Shown here one piece after another: positions 1-8,919 of a stretch of 64,000 nucleotides of DNA (the stretch's first letter is position 1; every line of letters begins with the position of its first letter). Where the stretch lies: contig NZ_OY762267.1 in NCBI RefSeq assembly GCF_963665245.1, positions 2,790,001-2,854,000 of the forward strand, in the 5' to 3' direction. This DNA is from an uncultured Paludibaculum sp. Lineage in GTDB: Bacteria > Acidobacteriota > Terriglobia > Bryobacterales > Bryobacteraceae. A model generated the notes under the pieces. It saw nothing but the letters and a program-made list of their open reading frames with translations, was not told where the DNA came from and did no database searches. The translations under genes were made by a program, and so were the position numbers.

Positions 1-3
1 TGA

Positions 4-105
4 ACGGACTTTTTCCTCGACGTGGAGAATCCAGGCGAGCATATCAATGAAGTGAATCATTTTCAAGTTCGGGCCCAGAACTTATTCGAGAACGGTTCAC
101 CGTGA
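4..105 (+). other. possible 3' gene remnant at the window edge
   Basis: From base 4 there is an open frame of 33 codons ending at TGA 103-105. Its composition is protein-like (rich in D, E, N, F, with phrases such as FFLDVENPGEHINEVNHF). The codon just before it, at 1-3, is itself TGA in the same frame and there is no good start, so it is not an intact gene as seen. It may be the tail of a broken gene or a chance frame. The 230 bases after it, up to the end of the ATPase gene at 336, show nothing I can support. Confidence 0.15.
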
Positions 106-335
106 TCGCTAACAATCCACGGCCAGCAGCGAGATGCTGCTATCAGGAGTTTGGCTGCCGCCGGGCAGCATTCACGATCTATTCCGGCGTGACCCTGGGC
201 CGTAGACCGCTAGGGCCCCAGCGGCCGATGGATGACCGCGTGAACCCTTTCACGAGGAGCTTCAGTCCGGAGTCGGGCCCGGCGTGGCGGCCGGAAACCG
301 GCCAGAATGCGGCGATGGAGCGGTCGGCTCGGGGC

Positions 336-1592
336 CTAGCTGCGAGCGAAGTACAGGTGGACGGCGCGCTCAATGTCCGGCTTTGTGACCTGTAGGGGCC
401 GGTTTTCGTACTGACTGATCGAACCGATAATGTTCACGATATCCATCGGATAACAGGCACGGAGCTCCGTTCTGCCACCGGAAAGGCAGAGCTTGCGCAG
501 GTATTCACAACTGTCGTACTCAGCGGGCACATTCTTGGTGGAAATGACGCGCTGGAAGATCATGTCGAAGACCTGTGGCGCGACCGGCTCGACCTCGATC
601 TTGTTCTGAATGCGGCGGAGGAACGCTTCGTCGGCCAGATCGGAAGGGTCGAGGTTCGTCGAGAAGACGACCATGAGCTCGAAGGGGATCTGGAACTTGA
701 CGCCGTAGCGGAGGGTCAGGTAGTCGACCCGGCGGTCGAGGGGCACGATCCAGCGATTCAACAGGTCGCGCGGGCTCATCAACTGGCGGCCGAAGTCGTC
801 AATGATGAAGATGCCATTGTTGGCCTTCATCTGAAGCGGCGCGGCGTAGATGCCGGACGCTTCGTCGAGGCGCAGTTCCAGCATCGAGGGAATGAGTTCA
901 CCGCCTACGACGATGCAGGGACGCTTGCAGAGCACCCAACGGGGATCGATGTCGGGGTCGTCGAGCTCAAGGCGCGTATGCACCACAGGGTCATACAGAC
1001 TCAGGATCTGGTTGTCGACCTCCACGGCGAACGGAATGAGAACGGCATCCTGGTAGACGCGCAGCATGCGTTCCGCAATCGACGTCTTGCCGTTGCCAGA
1101 CGGCCCGTACAGAAAGATCGAGTTCTGGGAGATCAATGCCGGTCCTAGTTGGTCGAGGAGCCGGTCTGGCACCACGAGGTCGGAGAAGGCGGCCCGCAGG
1201 GCGCGCCGGTCGATGTTGACCTTGGCGGCCTGACGCTTCGTGGCGGCATGGTAGTCGCGGAGGGCCACGGGGCAGGCGCCGGCATACTGCGAGATTTGGA
1301 AGCGGTCCGATGCCAGTTGCTTGCCGGACTGCGTGAGCACGAACTGGTAGTCGTTGCCCACCATGCCTTTGACTTCAATGATTTGTTGCTGCCGCAACTG
1401 ACGGAACGCCTGATCGATGATGGGCAGTGAAAGGCGGAGCGCCCGGCTGAGGCTCTCCAGAGTGCTGAAACCTTCCAGCATTGTGCGTCTGACCAGAAGG
1501 TCGATCACGAGGGATTGGGAGATGCCCAACTCCGCCAGATTCTGGGGTACCGGGGGGGCATAGTTGGCGCGAGGACCGACCAGGGAAGTCAT
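336..1592 (-). CDS. AAA+ ATPase with N-terminal winged-helix-like region
   Basis: Cytoplasmic ATPase of 418 residues. Walker A is GPSGNGKT at about residues 163-170 and Walker B is IFIIDDF at about 261-267. A sensor-1-like FSTNLDPSDL and an arginine-containing FLRRIQNKIE follow, as in MoxR-like and related AAA+ proteins. Residues 20-100 are helical and read like a winged-helix domain (LESLSRALRLSLPIIDQAFRQL). It is transcribed away from the secretin-like gene and the two 5' ends lie close together or overlap. The ATPase may serve assembly or gating of that envelope system; this is inference from adjacency. The ATG start gives a complete, well-composed N-terminus. The substrate is unknown. Confidence 0.8.
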   Translation of the reverse strand: MTSLVGPRANYAPPVPQNLAELGISQSLVIDLLVRRTMLEGFSTLESLSRALRLSLPIIDQAFRQLRQQQIIEVKGMVGNDYQFVLTQSGKQLASDRFQISQYAGACPVALRDYHAATKRQAAKVNIDRRALRAAFSDLVVPDRLLDQLGPALISQNSIFLYGPSGNGKTSIAERMLRVYQDAVLIPFAVEVDNQILSLYDPVVHTRLELDDPDIDPRWVLCKRPCIVVGGELIPSMLELRLDEASGIYAAPLQMKANNGIFIIDDFGRQLMSPRDLLNRWIVPLDRRVDYLTLRYGVKFQIPFELMVVFSTNLDPSDLADEAFLRRIQNKIEVEPVAPQVFDMIFQRVISTKNVPAEYDSCEYLRKLCLSGGRTELRACYPMDIVNIIGSISQYENRPLQVTKPDIERAVHLYFARS

Positions 1593-1644
1593 TGCACTGG
1601 TCTATCGGCATGAAGCCAGGGAGAGTTTAGTCTGGCCGTGGCGA

Positions 1645-3351
1645 ATGACCTTGCACGTCCCGGGCCGGGCGAACGTCAATCCTGGTGTATTGGTGTCTCT
1701 TCGCTCCTACAGCCTGGCTCTATGTCTCTGCTCGGCCCTGATGGCTGGGGAGAGCGCCCCCGCGCTCTTCAAGAAGGCGCGGAAAGCCGAGAGCCGGCGG
1801 GACTATGCGGCTGCCTATCTGCTGGCGTCACAAGCGGTTGCCATCGATCCCAACAAACCTGAGTACTGGAATTTCGCACAGGCCGTCCGCAGCAAGGCGA
1901 TCCCCAACCTGAAGATTGACCTGCCGGTTTCGCCGGTCGCCGCTGCCTCTGACGGCGGACCGGGCCCGGCCAGGGCGGACACGGACGCCGCACCGGGCGC
2001 GGGAGACACTGCCGCTCCGGATGTCCAATCGTTTGCCGGTATTAGCGACCAGGAGATCAAGGAGGCCCGCCAGGTGCGGCCCCCGCCGACGTTGTTGGGC
2101 GCCCCCCAGTTGAAGAGTTTCAACCTGCGCGGCGACGCCAAGCGGCTGTTCGAGGAGGTCTTCGCCGCGTACGGCCTGAGTGTCGTTTTCGACGCGGACT
2201 ATCAACCCGGCTCGCCGGTGCTCTTCCGCACTGAGAACGTGGACTGGAAAGAGGCCATCCGCTCCCTGGAGAATGTCACGAGTTCCTTCGTGGTGCCCGT
2301 GAGTTCGAAGGTGGCCCTGGTCGCCAAGGACACCACCCAGAAGAGAACGGAGATTGAGCCGGTGATCTCGGTGATCATCCCTTTCCCCGAACCACTGAGC
2401 CCCCAGGAGGTACAGGAAGCCGCGCGGGCCGTGCAGTCCACCTTCGACATGACGAAGATGGGCATCGACAACGGCCGGCGTCTGGTGCTGTTCCGGGACA
2501 GGGTCTCCAGGCTGCGGCCCGCCATGCAGTTGTTTCAGGAATTGATGGTGCATCGCGGACAGATTGTGAGCGAGGTCGAACTGCTGTCGGTGAACAAGGA
2601 TTCCTCGCTGAACTACGGTATGACGCTGCCGTCCAGCTTCCCCTTTACTTATCTTGGGGATATCTCCCCGTTTCTATACACGCCGACATACACCGCGGCA
2701 TCCAGCACTTATGCCACGATTGGCGGTGGCCAGACCAAGTTCGCGATGGGGCTCGTCGGCGCGGGTCTCTTCGCCAGTATGTCTCGCGGGCAGACGACGT
2801 CTCTGATGAAGATGGAACTGATGGGCGTCGATGGCCAGGCGGCCCAGTTGCACGTCGGTGATCGCTATCCCATTATCACTAGCGTCGTTTCCGGAACCGG
2901 CACGAATACCACCGGCTCCTATGGGACCGCCCCCAGCATCACATTTGAAGACCTGGGCATTGTGCTGAAGGTCACGCCGCACATCCATGGCACGGAGAGC
3001 GTGACACTGGAAATTGAGGCGGAGTTCAAGGCACTGGCCGGTTCGTCTTTGAATGACATCCCCGTGATTTCGGAGCGCAAGTTCGCGATGAAGACGCGAG
3101 TAAAGTTCTCGGAAACCGCGGTGATCGCCGGTCTGGCGCGCGAGACGCTCACCCAGAGCTGGAGCGGCATCCCTGTCGTCGCGAAGATCCCGGCCTTCCG
3201 GTCGAATGACAAGTCGATGGAGCAAACCCAGATTCTGCTCACCGTTCGTCCTCGGATTGTCAATCTGCCGCCCTCGGAATACCCGGCGCCGGCCGTTTGG
3301 GTGGGTTCTGAGACGAGACCGCGCACCGATCTGGATCCGCCGGCCAATTGA
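1645..3351 (+). CDS. secretin-like outer-membrane protein (GspD/PilQ superfamily)
   Basis: About 568 residues. The N-terminus has a hydrophobic signal segment (SYSLALCLCSALMAG), then a TPR-like helix pair, a proline/alanine-rich linker, an STN/secretin-N-like region (about 160-260) and a C-terminal beta-rich secretin domain (ITFEDLGIVLKVTPHI, then ETAVIAGLARE, then ILLTVRPRIV near the end). The last segment is the typical end of type II/IV secretion secretins. The start is uncertain: ATG 1645 gives a long n-region, and GTG 1693 gives a compact signal peptide; neither has a clear ribosome-binding site. No other pilus or type II genes are adjacent, so the machine it belongs to cannot be named. 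An orphan acidobacterial secretin working with the divergent ATPase is possible. Confidence 0.78.
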   Translation: MTLHVPGRANVNPGVLVSLRSYSLALCLCSALMAGESAPALFKKARKAESRRDYAAAYLLASQAVAIDPNKPEYWNFAQAVRSKAIPNLKIDLPVSPVAAASDGGPGPARADTDAAPGAGDTAAPDVQSFAGISDQEIKEARQVRPPPTLLGAPQLKSFNLRGDAKRLFEEVFAAYGLSVVFDADYQPGSPVLFRTENVDWKEAIRSLENVTSSFVVPVSSKVALVAKDTTQKRTEIEPVISVIIPFPEPLSPQEVQEAARAVQSTFDMTKMGIDNGRRLVLFRDRVSRLRPAMQLFQELMVHRGQIVSEVELLSVNKDSSLNYGMTLPSSFPFTYLGDISPFLYTPTYTAASSTYATIGGGQTKFAMGLVGAGLFASMSRGQTTSLMKMELMGVDGQAAQLHVGDRYPIITSVVSGTGTNTTGSYGTAPSITFEDLGIVLKVTPHIHGTESVTLEIEAEFKALAGSSLNDIPVISERKFAMKTRVKFSETAVIAGLARETLTQSWSGIPVVAKIPAFRSNDKSMEQTQILLTVRPRIVNLPPSEYPAPAVWVGSETRPRTDLDPPAN

Positions 3352-3436
3352 CAGCAACCCACCCGATGCTGTCCGATCAAGAATAGACTATGCTTGGCTT
3401 TGCACCGCAAGTGCGAGCAAAGGAAGGAGACGGTGA

Positions 3437-3697
3437 ATGAGCGAAGGAATTGCAAAATCCCCCGAGGACCTGGCCGCCGAGCTCGAGAAGCTGAAGGCCG
3501 AGAACGCGTCACTGAAGAAAGCCCGGAACGCAGGCGTCAGCTTCAAGGTCAGTGAAAAGGGGGCCGTTTCTGTCTACGGCTTGGGCCGTTTTCCGGTCAC
3601 GCTGTACAAAGAGCAGTGGGAACGGCTGCTGGCCTCCGGCGACCAGATCAAGTCGTTCATGGCGGATAACGCCGACAAACTGAAGATCAAGGAGTAA
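3437..3697 (+). CDS. small coiled-coil protein, unknown function
   Basis: 86 residues, soluble, no signal peptide. Residues 9-27 (EDLAAELEKLKAENASLKK) have a leucine heptad pattern typical of a short coiled coil. The rest reads as a compact beta-containing domain (FKVSEKGAVSVYGLGRFPV, KEQWERLL). A good ribosome-binding site, AAGGAGAC, lies about 8 bases before ATG 3437. It ends 12 bases before the SIS-domain gene, so the two are probably cotranscribed. The function is not recognised. Confidence 0.65.
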   Translation: MSEGIAKSPEDLAAELEKLKAENASLKKARNAGVSFKVSEKGAVSVYGLGRFPVTLYKEQWERLLASGDQIKSFMADNADKLKIKE

Positions 3698-3709
3698 ACT
3701 CCCCCCGAC

Positions 3710-4777
3710 ATGTCAAAGATGCTGGCTGAGATCCGTGAGCAGCCCACAGCGCTCGAACGGACCCTAAAGGCGGAGCTGCGCGGAATTGAGCGACTGCGCG
3801 CCCGCTTCGCGAAAGAACCGCCCCGCCTGGTTGTCCTGGCGGCCCGCGGGACTTCCGACAACGCTGCCCAGTTTGGGCGCTATCTGATTGAAATTACAAC
3901 CGGGATCCCGGTTTCTCTGGCCGCCCCTTCGGTATCGACTCTCTATCACTCAAACCTCCGGCTGGATGGAGCTCTCCTAGCCGCGGTTTCGCAGTCGGGC
4001 GAATCCACCGACACCAACGTGGTTCTGGAAGAGGCCAAGAAGCAGGGCGCGTTCACCCTGGGCATCACCAACGAGCCGGAAAGCACGCTGGCTCGAATCG
4101 CTGACCATGCCATTTTGGTGCGGGCCGGGCGGGAAAAGAGCGTCGCGGCCACCAAGACCTACACCGGACAGTTGCTGTCCTTCTATCTGTTGGCCTACGC
4201 GTTGGGGGCGAAGATCCGTATTGACGATCTACGCCGGCTGCCTGAGATGACAGCCCACGCACTGACACTGGAGAAGGAAGTAGCTGCCCGCGCCGAGCGG
4301 TATAAATACGCCAGGCACGCCGTGGTGATCGGCCGCGGCCTGAACTACGCCAACGCCTTCGAATGGGCGCTCAAACTGATGGAAACGTGCTACATCATTG
4401 CCGAACGCTTCTCGCAGGCCGACATTCTCCACGGCCCCATCGCCATGGTCGAGCCCTCGTTTCCGGCGTTCGTGCTCGCTCCTCCCGGCCCTACATGGCC
4501 GGTGATGAACGAGATGATCGCGAAACTGGCCGGACTGCACGCCGAGACGTTTGTGCTCACTGACCGGTCGAACAGTGAAGCCCCCAAAACGGCGCTGCGA
4601 ATCCCCGCCAAGCTGGCGTTCAAGCCGGGCAAAGGTGAGGCGGCGCTGCCCGAGGACCTTCTGACACCGATCCCCTACATCATTCCGGCCCAGATCTTCG
4701 CGGCTTCTTTGTCGACGGTGAAGGGGTTGGATCCGGATCAGCCTCGGGGCCTGTCGAAAGTCACACTGACGTTATAG
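3710..4777 (+). CDS. SIS-domain sugar-phosphate isomerase/deaminase (GlmS isomerase-half or NagB-II type)
   Basis: 355 residues with two SIS domains. The first contains ARGTSDNAAQFG and AVSQSGESTDT, the phosphosugar-binding loops. The second contains VIGRGLNYANAFEWALKLMET and ends in the lysine-bearing LSKVTLTL. The protein corresponds to the isomerase half of GlmS, but the N-terminal glutamine amidotransferase domain is absent. That pattern is shared by glucosamine-6-phosphate deaminases of the NagB-II group and by AgaS/FrlB-like enzymes. Expected substrates are amino-sugar or fructosamine 6-phosphates in the cytoplasm. It sits upstream of a phosphoesterase, an SSS symporter and galactokinase, which fits sugar catabolism. 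The exact substrate cannot be set from sequence. Confidence 0.85.
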   Translation: MSKMLAEIREQPTALERTLKAELRGIERLRARFAKEPPRLVVLAARGTSDNAAQFGRYLIEITTGIPVSLAAPSVSTLYHSNLRLDGALLAAVSQSGESTDTNVVLEEAKKQGAFTLGITNEPESTLARIADHAILVRAGREKSVAATKTYTGQLLSFYLLAYALGAKIRIDDLRRLPEMTAHALTLEKEVAARAERYKYARHAVVIGRGLNYANAFEWALKLMETCYIIAERFSQADILHGPIAMVEPSFPAFVLAPPGPTWPVMNEMIAKLAGLHAETFVLTDRSNSEAPKTALRIPAKLAFKPGKGEAALPEDLLTPIPYIIPAQIFAASLSTVKGLDPDQPRGLSKVTLTL

Positions 4778-4803
4778 CCGGTGTATTACGATACAGGGCA
4801 GTC

Positions 4804-5865
4804 ATGTTAAGACAGGCTGCCCTGATCCTCCTGCTCCTCTGCCTACCAGGCAGGTATTCGTCCTTTCTTTTCGCCGAAGACAAGATTGTGGGCGGTCCAT
4901 ACGCCGTGAATGTCACGGGAAAGAGCGCCACCATCGGCTGGGTCGTTCAGTCCGGCGAGGTGAAGGTGGGCGATGCGCGGGTTGTGCCCGTCCTGCGCTC
5001 GGAGAAAGTCACGATGACCGGGTTGAAGCCGGGCGAACCGGTGAAGTACACCATTCCGGGCGGGCTCACTGGGACCTTCAAGACGGCGCCGGCGAAGCCC
5101 GTCGCTTTTGAAGCCGTGGTCTTTGGGGACACACGCACACGGCACGACCTGCACCGGAAGATCGTCGGGGCCATCGAGAAGATCAATCCGGATCTGGTCT
5201 TCCATACCGGCGACCTGGTCACGGACGGCCTGGACACTGAGCAATGGCCCCGTTTCTTCGACATCGAGCGGACCCTGCTGGCCAAGACCGCCTTCTACCC
5301 GGTGTTGGGCAACCATGAGCGCAACAGCCGCCGCTTCTACGAGTTCTTCGATGTCTCCACCCCGTATTACTCGGTGGATTGGGGCGGCGCGCACTTCGTG
5401 CTGCTGAACTCAGATCTCGGAAACTCGGCCTTGAGTGCCCAGGCCCGGGAAGCGTTCTGGTCGGAGCAACTGCGCTGGCTGGACGAAGACCTGGCCAAGG
5501 CGCAGAAGGCCGAGTTCCGCTTCGTGGTGATGCACCATCCGCCCTTCACGGCGGTGAAATCCAGGCAGTCCGGTAACACACCGGTCAAGGCCATGGTTCC
5601 GATCTTCGAGAAGCATCGGGTGACGGTGGTATTCAGCGGCCATGATCACAACTACCAGCACCATCTGAACAACGGAGTACACTATGTCGTCACGGGTGGA
5701 GGAGGGGCTCCGCTGTATCCTGTCGACGCTCCGATTGAGGGCACGACGATCAAGGTGGAAAGCACGGAGCACTACGTCAGGCTGCTGTGCGGGCCGGGTT
5801 CAACGAAGATCGAAGCCATTGCCCTGGATGGCCGGATGCTGGAAAGTTTCGAACTGAAACCGTGA
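4804..5865 (+). CDS. secreted metallophosphoesterase (purple-acid-phosphatase-like)
   Basis: 353 residues with an N-terminal signal peptide (LILLLLCLPG). A short Ig/FN3-like segment (VNVTGKSATIGWVV) follows, as in purple acid phosphatases. The calcineurin-like domain then shows the full metal-ligand series: VFGDTR, HTGDLVTDG, GNHERN, MHHPPF and FSGHDHNY. It probably hydrolyses phosphate esters in the periplasm. It starts 26 bases after the SIS gene and continues the same transcriptional direction. The physiological substrate is unknown. Confidence 0.85.
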   Translation: MLRQAALILLLLCLPGRYSSFLFAEDKIVGGPYAVNVTGKSATIGWVVQSGEVKVGDARVVPVLRSEKVTMTGLKPGEPVKYTIPGGLTGTFKTAPAKPVAFEAVVFGDTRTRHDLHRKIVGAIEKINPDLVFHTGDLVTDGLDTEQWPRFFDIERTLLAKTAFYPVLGNHERNSRRFYEFFDVSTPYYSVDWGGAHFVLLNSDLGNSALSAQAREAFWSEQLRWLDEDLAKAQKAEFRFVVMHHPPFTAVKSRQSGNTPVKAMVPIFEKHRVTVVFSGHDHNYQHHLNNGVHYVVTGGGGAPLYPVDAPIEGTTIKVESTEHYVRLLCGPGSTKIEAIALDGRMLESFELKP

Positions 5866-6000
5866 GGCACGGGGACGACGACGGTCCGGGAGAATTGGGA
5901 ACAAGCCCCTCTCTTTGTGCTTGAAATCGGACCCGGACCTCCGTAGCGATCTCCGCTGGCATGGCTGGGCAGTATATGATGTTGTTTCGGTTCGCGCACC

Positions 6001-7647
6001 ATGACCCTACATCTAATTGACTACGTCGTCCTGACCCTGTACTTCGGGTTCGTCCTGGGTATCGGCTGGTTCCTTCGAAAGAACGTCAAATCGAGTTCGG
6101 ACTTTCTGACCAGCGGTCACTCGTTGCCGCTGTGGATTACATCTCTTGCGTTCCTGGCCGCCAACATGGGGGCACTGGAGATGATCGGCATGTGCGGATC
6201 GGGCGCGAAGTACGGCATGATGACGTCGCACTTCTATTGGGTGGGCGCCATTCCGGCCATGCTGTTCGTGGGCGTCTTCATGATGCCGTTTTACTACGGC
6301 AGCAAGGCGCGCAGCGTGCCGGAGTACCTGAAGTTGCGCTTCGACGAGAAGACGCGCGGCTTCAACGCCATCACGTTCGCGATCATGACAATCTTCAGCT
6401 CGGGCATCTCGATGTACGCGCTGGGCATTCTCCTGCAGGCGATCTTCGGCTGGAGCTTTACCTTCTCGGTGTTGGCTTCGGCGGGCATCGTGCTGGCTTA
6501 CACCTATCTGGGCGGCCTGTCGAGCGCGATCTACAACGAAGTGCTGCAGTTCTTCCTCATCGTCGCGGGGTTCACACCCCTGGCCATCCTGTCGGTGAAC
6601 AAGGCCGGCGGCTGGGACGGCATCGCCTCGCGACTCAGCCCGAAGATGACGCAGTCATGGCAGCATATCGCCAACGCCGGCGACAATCCCATGGGCGTCG
6701 AGATCATCGGCCTGATCATGGGCCTGGGTTTTGTGCTGAGCTTCGGTTACTGGTGTACGAACTACCTGGTGGTGCAGCGCGCCATGGCTGCCCGCAACAT
6801 GACGGACGCGCGTAATACACCCATCGTCGGCGCCTTCCCGAAGATGTTCATCCCGTTCGTGGTCATCGTGCCCGGTATTGCCGCCGCCGCGCTGGCTGCG
6901 ATGAGCAGCGGCTACACGCTGCCACTGAAGAACGGCGGGCCAGATTACGACAAGGTGCTATTCAGCCTGATGGCCCAGTTCTATCCCAGCGGGATGCTGG
7001 GCGTGGGCCTCACGGCCCTGGTGGCTTCGTTCATGAGTGGCATGGCCGGAAATGTAACCGCGTTCAATACGGTTTGGACGTACGACATTTACCAGAGCTA
7101 CATCCGCAAGCACGCGCCCGACGAGCATTATCTTTGGATGGGTCGCATGGCTACCATCTTCGGCACCGGGCTCTCCATCGGCGCCGCGTATCTGGCGCAG
7201 TCGTTCAACAACATGATGGACTTCCTCCAGCTCATCTTCGGCTTTGTGAATGCGCCGCTGTTTGCCACGTTCCTGCTGGGCATGTTCTGGAAGCGGTCGA
7301 CCGGTCATGGCGCCTTCACTGGACTGGTGAGCGGCACCACAGCCGCGGCCATTACCTACGGGCTGACAGAAGCCGAAGGCAAAGGCGGGTGGCTGGGCGT
7401 ACAGTATCACTTCCCTTCCTCGATGGCTCAGAATTTCTGGGTTGCGATTGCCGCCTTCTGCTGCTGCCTGGTGGTCACGACCATCGTCAGCCTCGCGACG
7501 AAAGGCAAACCCGACGCCGAACTCGTTGGCCTGGTGTACAGTGTGACGCCCCGCCAGACCGAGGAAGCGGAGTGGTATCGCCGTCCCGCAACCCTGGCCA
7601 TTGTGGCGAGCGTGATTTGCATCGCCCTGAACTTCGTATTTTTCTAA
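6001..7647 (+). CDS. sodium:solute symporter (SSS family)
   Basis: 548 residues with about 13-14 hydrophobic segments. The SSS pattern is clear: an N-terminal LTLYFGFVLGIGWF segment, then LTSGHSLPLWITSLAFLAANMGALE, where the gated core begins, and YWCTNYLVVQRAMAARN in the middle. It should import a sugar or other organic solute with sodium. The gene lies between a metallophosphoesterase and galactokinase, so galactose or a related sugar is a reasonable guess. It is followed after 10 bases by a 59-residue membrane peptide. Confidence 0.9.
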   Translation: MTLHLIDYVVLTLYFGFVLGIGWFLRKNVKSSSDFLTSGHSLPLWITSLAFLAANMGALEMIGMCGSGAKYGMMTSHFYWVGAIPAMLFVGVFMMPFYYGSKARSVPEYLKLRFDEKTRGFNAITFAIMTIFSSGISMYALGILLQAIFGWSFTFSVLASAGIVLAYTYLGGLSSAIYNEVLQFFLIVAGFTPLAILSVNKAGGWDGIASRLSPKMTQSWQHIANAGDNPMGVEIIGLIMGLGFVLSFGYWCTNYLVVQRAMAARNMTDARNTPIVGAFPKMFIPFVVIVPGIAAAALAAMSSGYTLPLKNGGPDYDKVLFSLMAQFYPSGMLGVGLTALVASFMSGMAGNVTAFNTVWTYDIYQSYIRKHAPDEHYLWMGRMATIFGTGLSIGAAYLAQSFNNMMDFLQLIFGFVNAPLFATFLLGMFWKRSTGHGAFTGLVSGTTAAAITYGLTEAEGKGGWLGVQYHFPSSMAQNFWVAIAAFCCCLVVTTIVSLATKGKPDAELVGLVYSVTPRQTEEAEWYRRPATLAIVASVICIALNFVFF

Positions 7648-7657
7648 AGGAAACGCT

Positions 7658-7837
7658 ATGCTGGATCTAAGAAAACCGGCCGGCTACTTCTTCGGGCTGC
7701 TCGGCCTGCTGCTAACGGGGACGGGGCTCATGGGTCACTTCACCGCTCCGCTGCTGGACACCAACCTGAACCTGCAGTTCGGGGTCTTTTCCATTGTTTT
7801 TGGAGGCATCTTTCTGTGGCTCGCGCGCCGCGCATAA
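7658..7837 (+). CDS. 59-residue two-helix membrane peptide
   Basis: A short ORF, ATG 7658 to TAA 7835-7837, preceded by AAAGGAAA about 6 bases upstream. It encodes 59 residues with two hydrophobic stretches (YFFGLLGLLLTGTGLMG, then FGVFSIVFGGIFLWLA) and ends LARRA. It follows the symporter stop by 10 bases and overlaps the galactokinase GTG start by 22 bases, so translation is probably coupled. The arrangement suggests a small accessory subunit of the symporter or a structural membrane peptide. This is inference; I do not recognise the family. Confidence 0.65.
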   Translation: MLDLRKPAGYFFGLLGLLLTGTGLMGHFTAPLLDTNLNLQFGVFSIVFGGIFLWLARRA

Positions 7838-8919
7838 AGCACTATCACGCCCCCGGGCGCGTCAATCTCATCGGTGAACATACGGACTACAACGCCGGAT
7901 TTGTCATGCCAATCGCGATCGCGGTCGGCTGCGACGTTCGAGTCTCCTCCATTCGGAAAAAGGAGATCCGGCTTACCTCCAAGCAGTTTGCCGGTGACTT
8001 GTCCTTCCCCCTGAATTCCATCGCGGACATGACAAAGACCGGCACCTGGGCCGACTACGTGATGGGCGTGGCGAAGGAGATTCTGGCTCTCGGCTTCGAG
8101 CTGAAGCCATCGCATCTGGCCATCGATTCTTCCGTGCCCACGGGGAGCGGATTGAGTTCCTCCGCGGCCCTGGAGGTATCCAGCGCGTTGGCACTGTTGG
8201 GTGACAACGAAGTGCCGAAGGTCGAACTGGCGCGGTTGTGCCAGAGGGCGGAACGGGAGTTCGTGGGCATGCCCTGCGGCATCATGGACCAGTACGCCTC
8301 GGTGTTCGGCGAAGCACACAAGGCGATCATGCTGGATTGCCGCTCGACGACTCACAAGCTGGTCCCCATCCCGGATGGCGCCGAGATTGTCGTGGTCAAC
8401 TCCATGGTGAAGCATGAACTGGGTTCGTCGGCCTATCGCAACCGCGTGGCGGAATGCCAGCAGGCTCTCTCCCATTTCCCCGGCAAGCCGGCCTTGCGCG
8501 ACGTGACCTTGGGCGAACTGGAGAGAACCGCGGCAAAGATGGAGGAGATTCCACTGGCCCGGGCACGTCACGTCATCCTCGAAGATCTGCGCGTCGAGAA
8601 CTTCCTCGTTGCGGCGGAGGACGGTGACCTGCCGATGATGGGCAAGTTGATGGTGGAATCGCACCGCAGCCTGCAGCACGATTACGAAGTCAGTTGCGAG
8701 GAACTGGACTCGCTGGTGGACACGGCGCTTACCATTGATGGCGTCTTCGGGTCGCGCATGACCGGCGGCGGCTTCGGAGGCTGCACGGTCAATCTGGTGG
8801 ACCCGGAGTTCGTCGATGCTTTCGAGCGCGAAATCAGCGCCCGCTACCAGGAACAGTGGAAGCTGACTCCGGCCATCTATCGGTTCTCGCCCTCGGCCGG
8901 CGCGCGGCGTGTTGAATAG
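7816..8919 (+). CDS. galK: galactokinase
   Basis: 367 residues, GHMP kinase family. The N-terminal galactokinase signature PGRVNLIGEHTDYNAGFV is present, followed by the ATP-binding loop PTGSGLSSSAALEVSSA and the C-terminal MTGGGFGGCTVNLV. It phosphorylates galactose to galactose-1-phosphate for the Leloir pathway. The GTG start at 7816 is supported by GGAGG at 7802-7806 with a nine-base spacing. It overlaps the small peptide upstream and the next gene downstream (11 bases), a tightly packed operon. galT and galE are not in the immediate cluster. Confidence 0.93.
   Translation: MARAPRIKHYHAPGRVNLIGEHTDYNAGFVMPIAIAVGCDVRVSSIRKKEIRLTSKQFAGDLSFPLNSIADMTKTGTWADYVMGVAKEILALGFELKPSHLAIDSSVPTGSGLSSSAALEVSSALALLGDNEVPKVELARLCQRAEREFVGMPCGIMDQYASVFGEAHKAIMLDCRSTTHKLVPIPDGAEIVVVNSMVKHELGSSAYRNRVAECQQALSHFPGKPALRDVTLGELERTAAKMEEIPLARARHVILEDLRVENFLVAAEDGDLPMMGKLMVESHRSLQHDYEVSCEELDSLVDTALTIDGVFGSRMTGGGFGGCTVNLVDPEFVDAFEREISARYQEQWKLTPAIYRFSPSAGARRVE

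Noticed and set aside
102..395. A plus-strand frame of 97 codons at the left end.
   Set aside because: Its translation is arginine/proline-rich and it runs into the 3' end of the ATPase gene on the other strand.
3350..3373. A 7-bp inverted repeat (GACAGCA and TGCTGTC) after the secretin stop.
   Set aside because: The stem is short, the loop is ten bases and no T-run follows, so a terminator is not supported.
2919..3512. A long minus-strand frame opposite the secretin gene.
   Set aside because: It mirrors the codon pattern of the secretin, has no protein-like motif and overlaps the next plus-strand gene.
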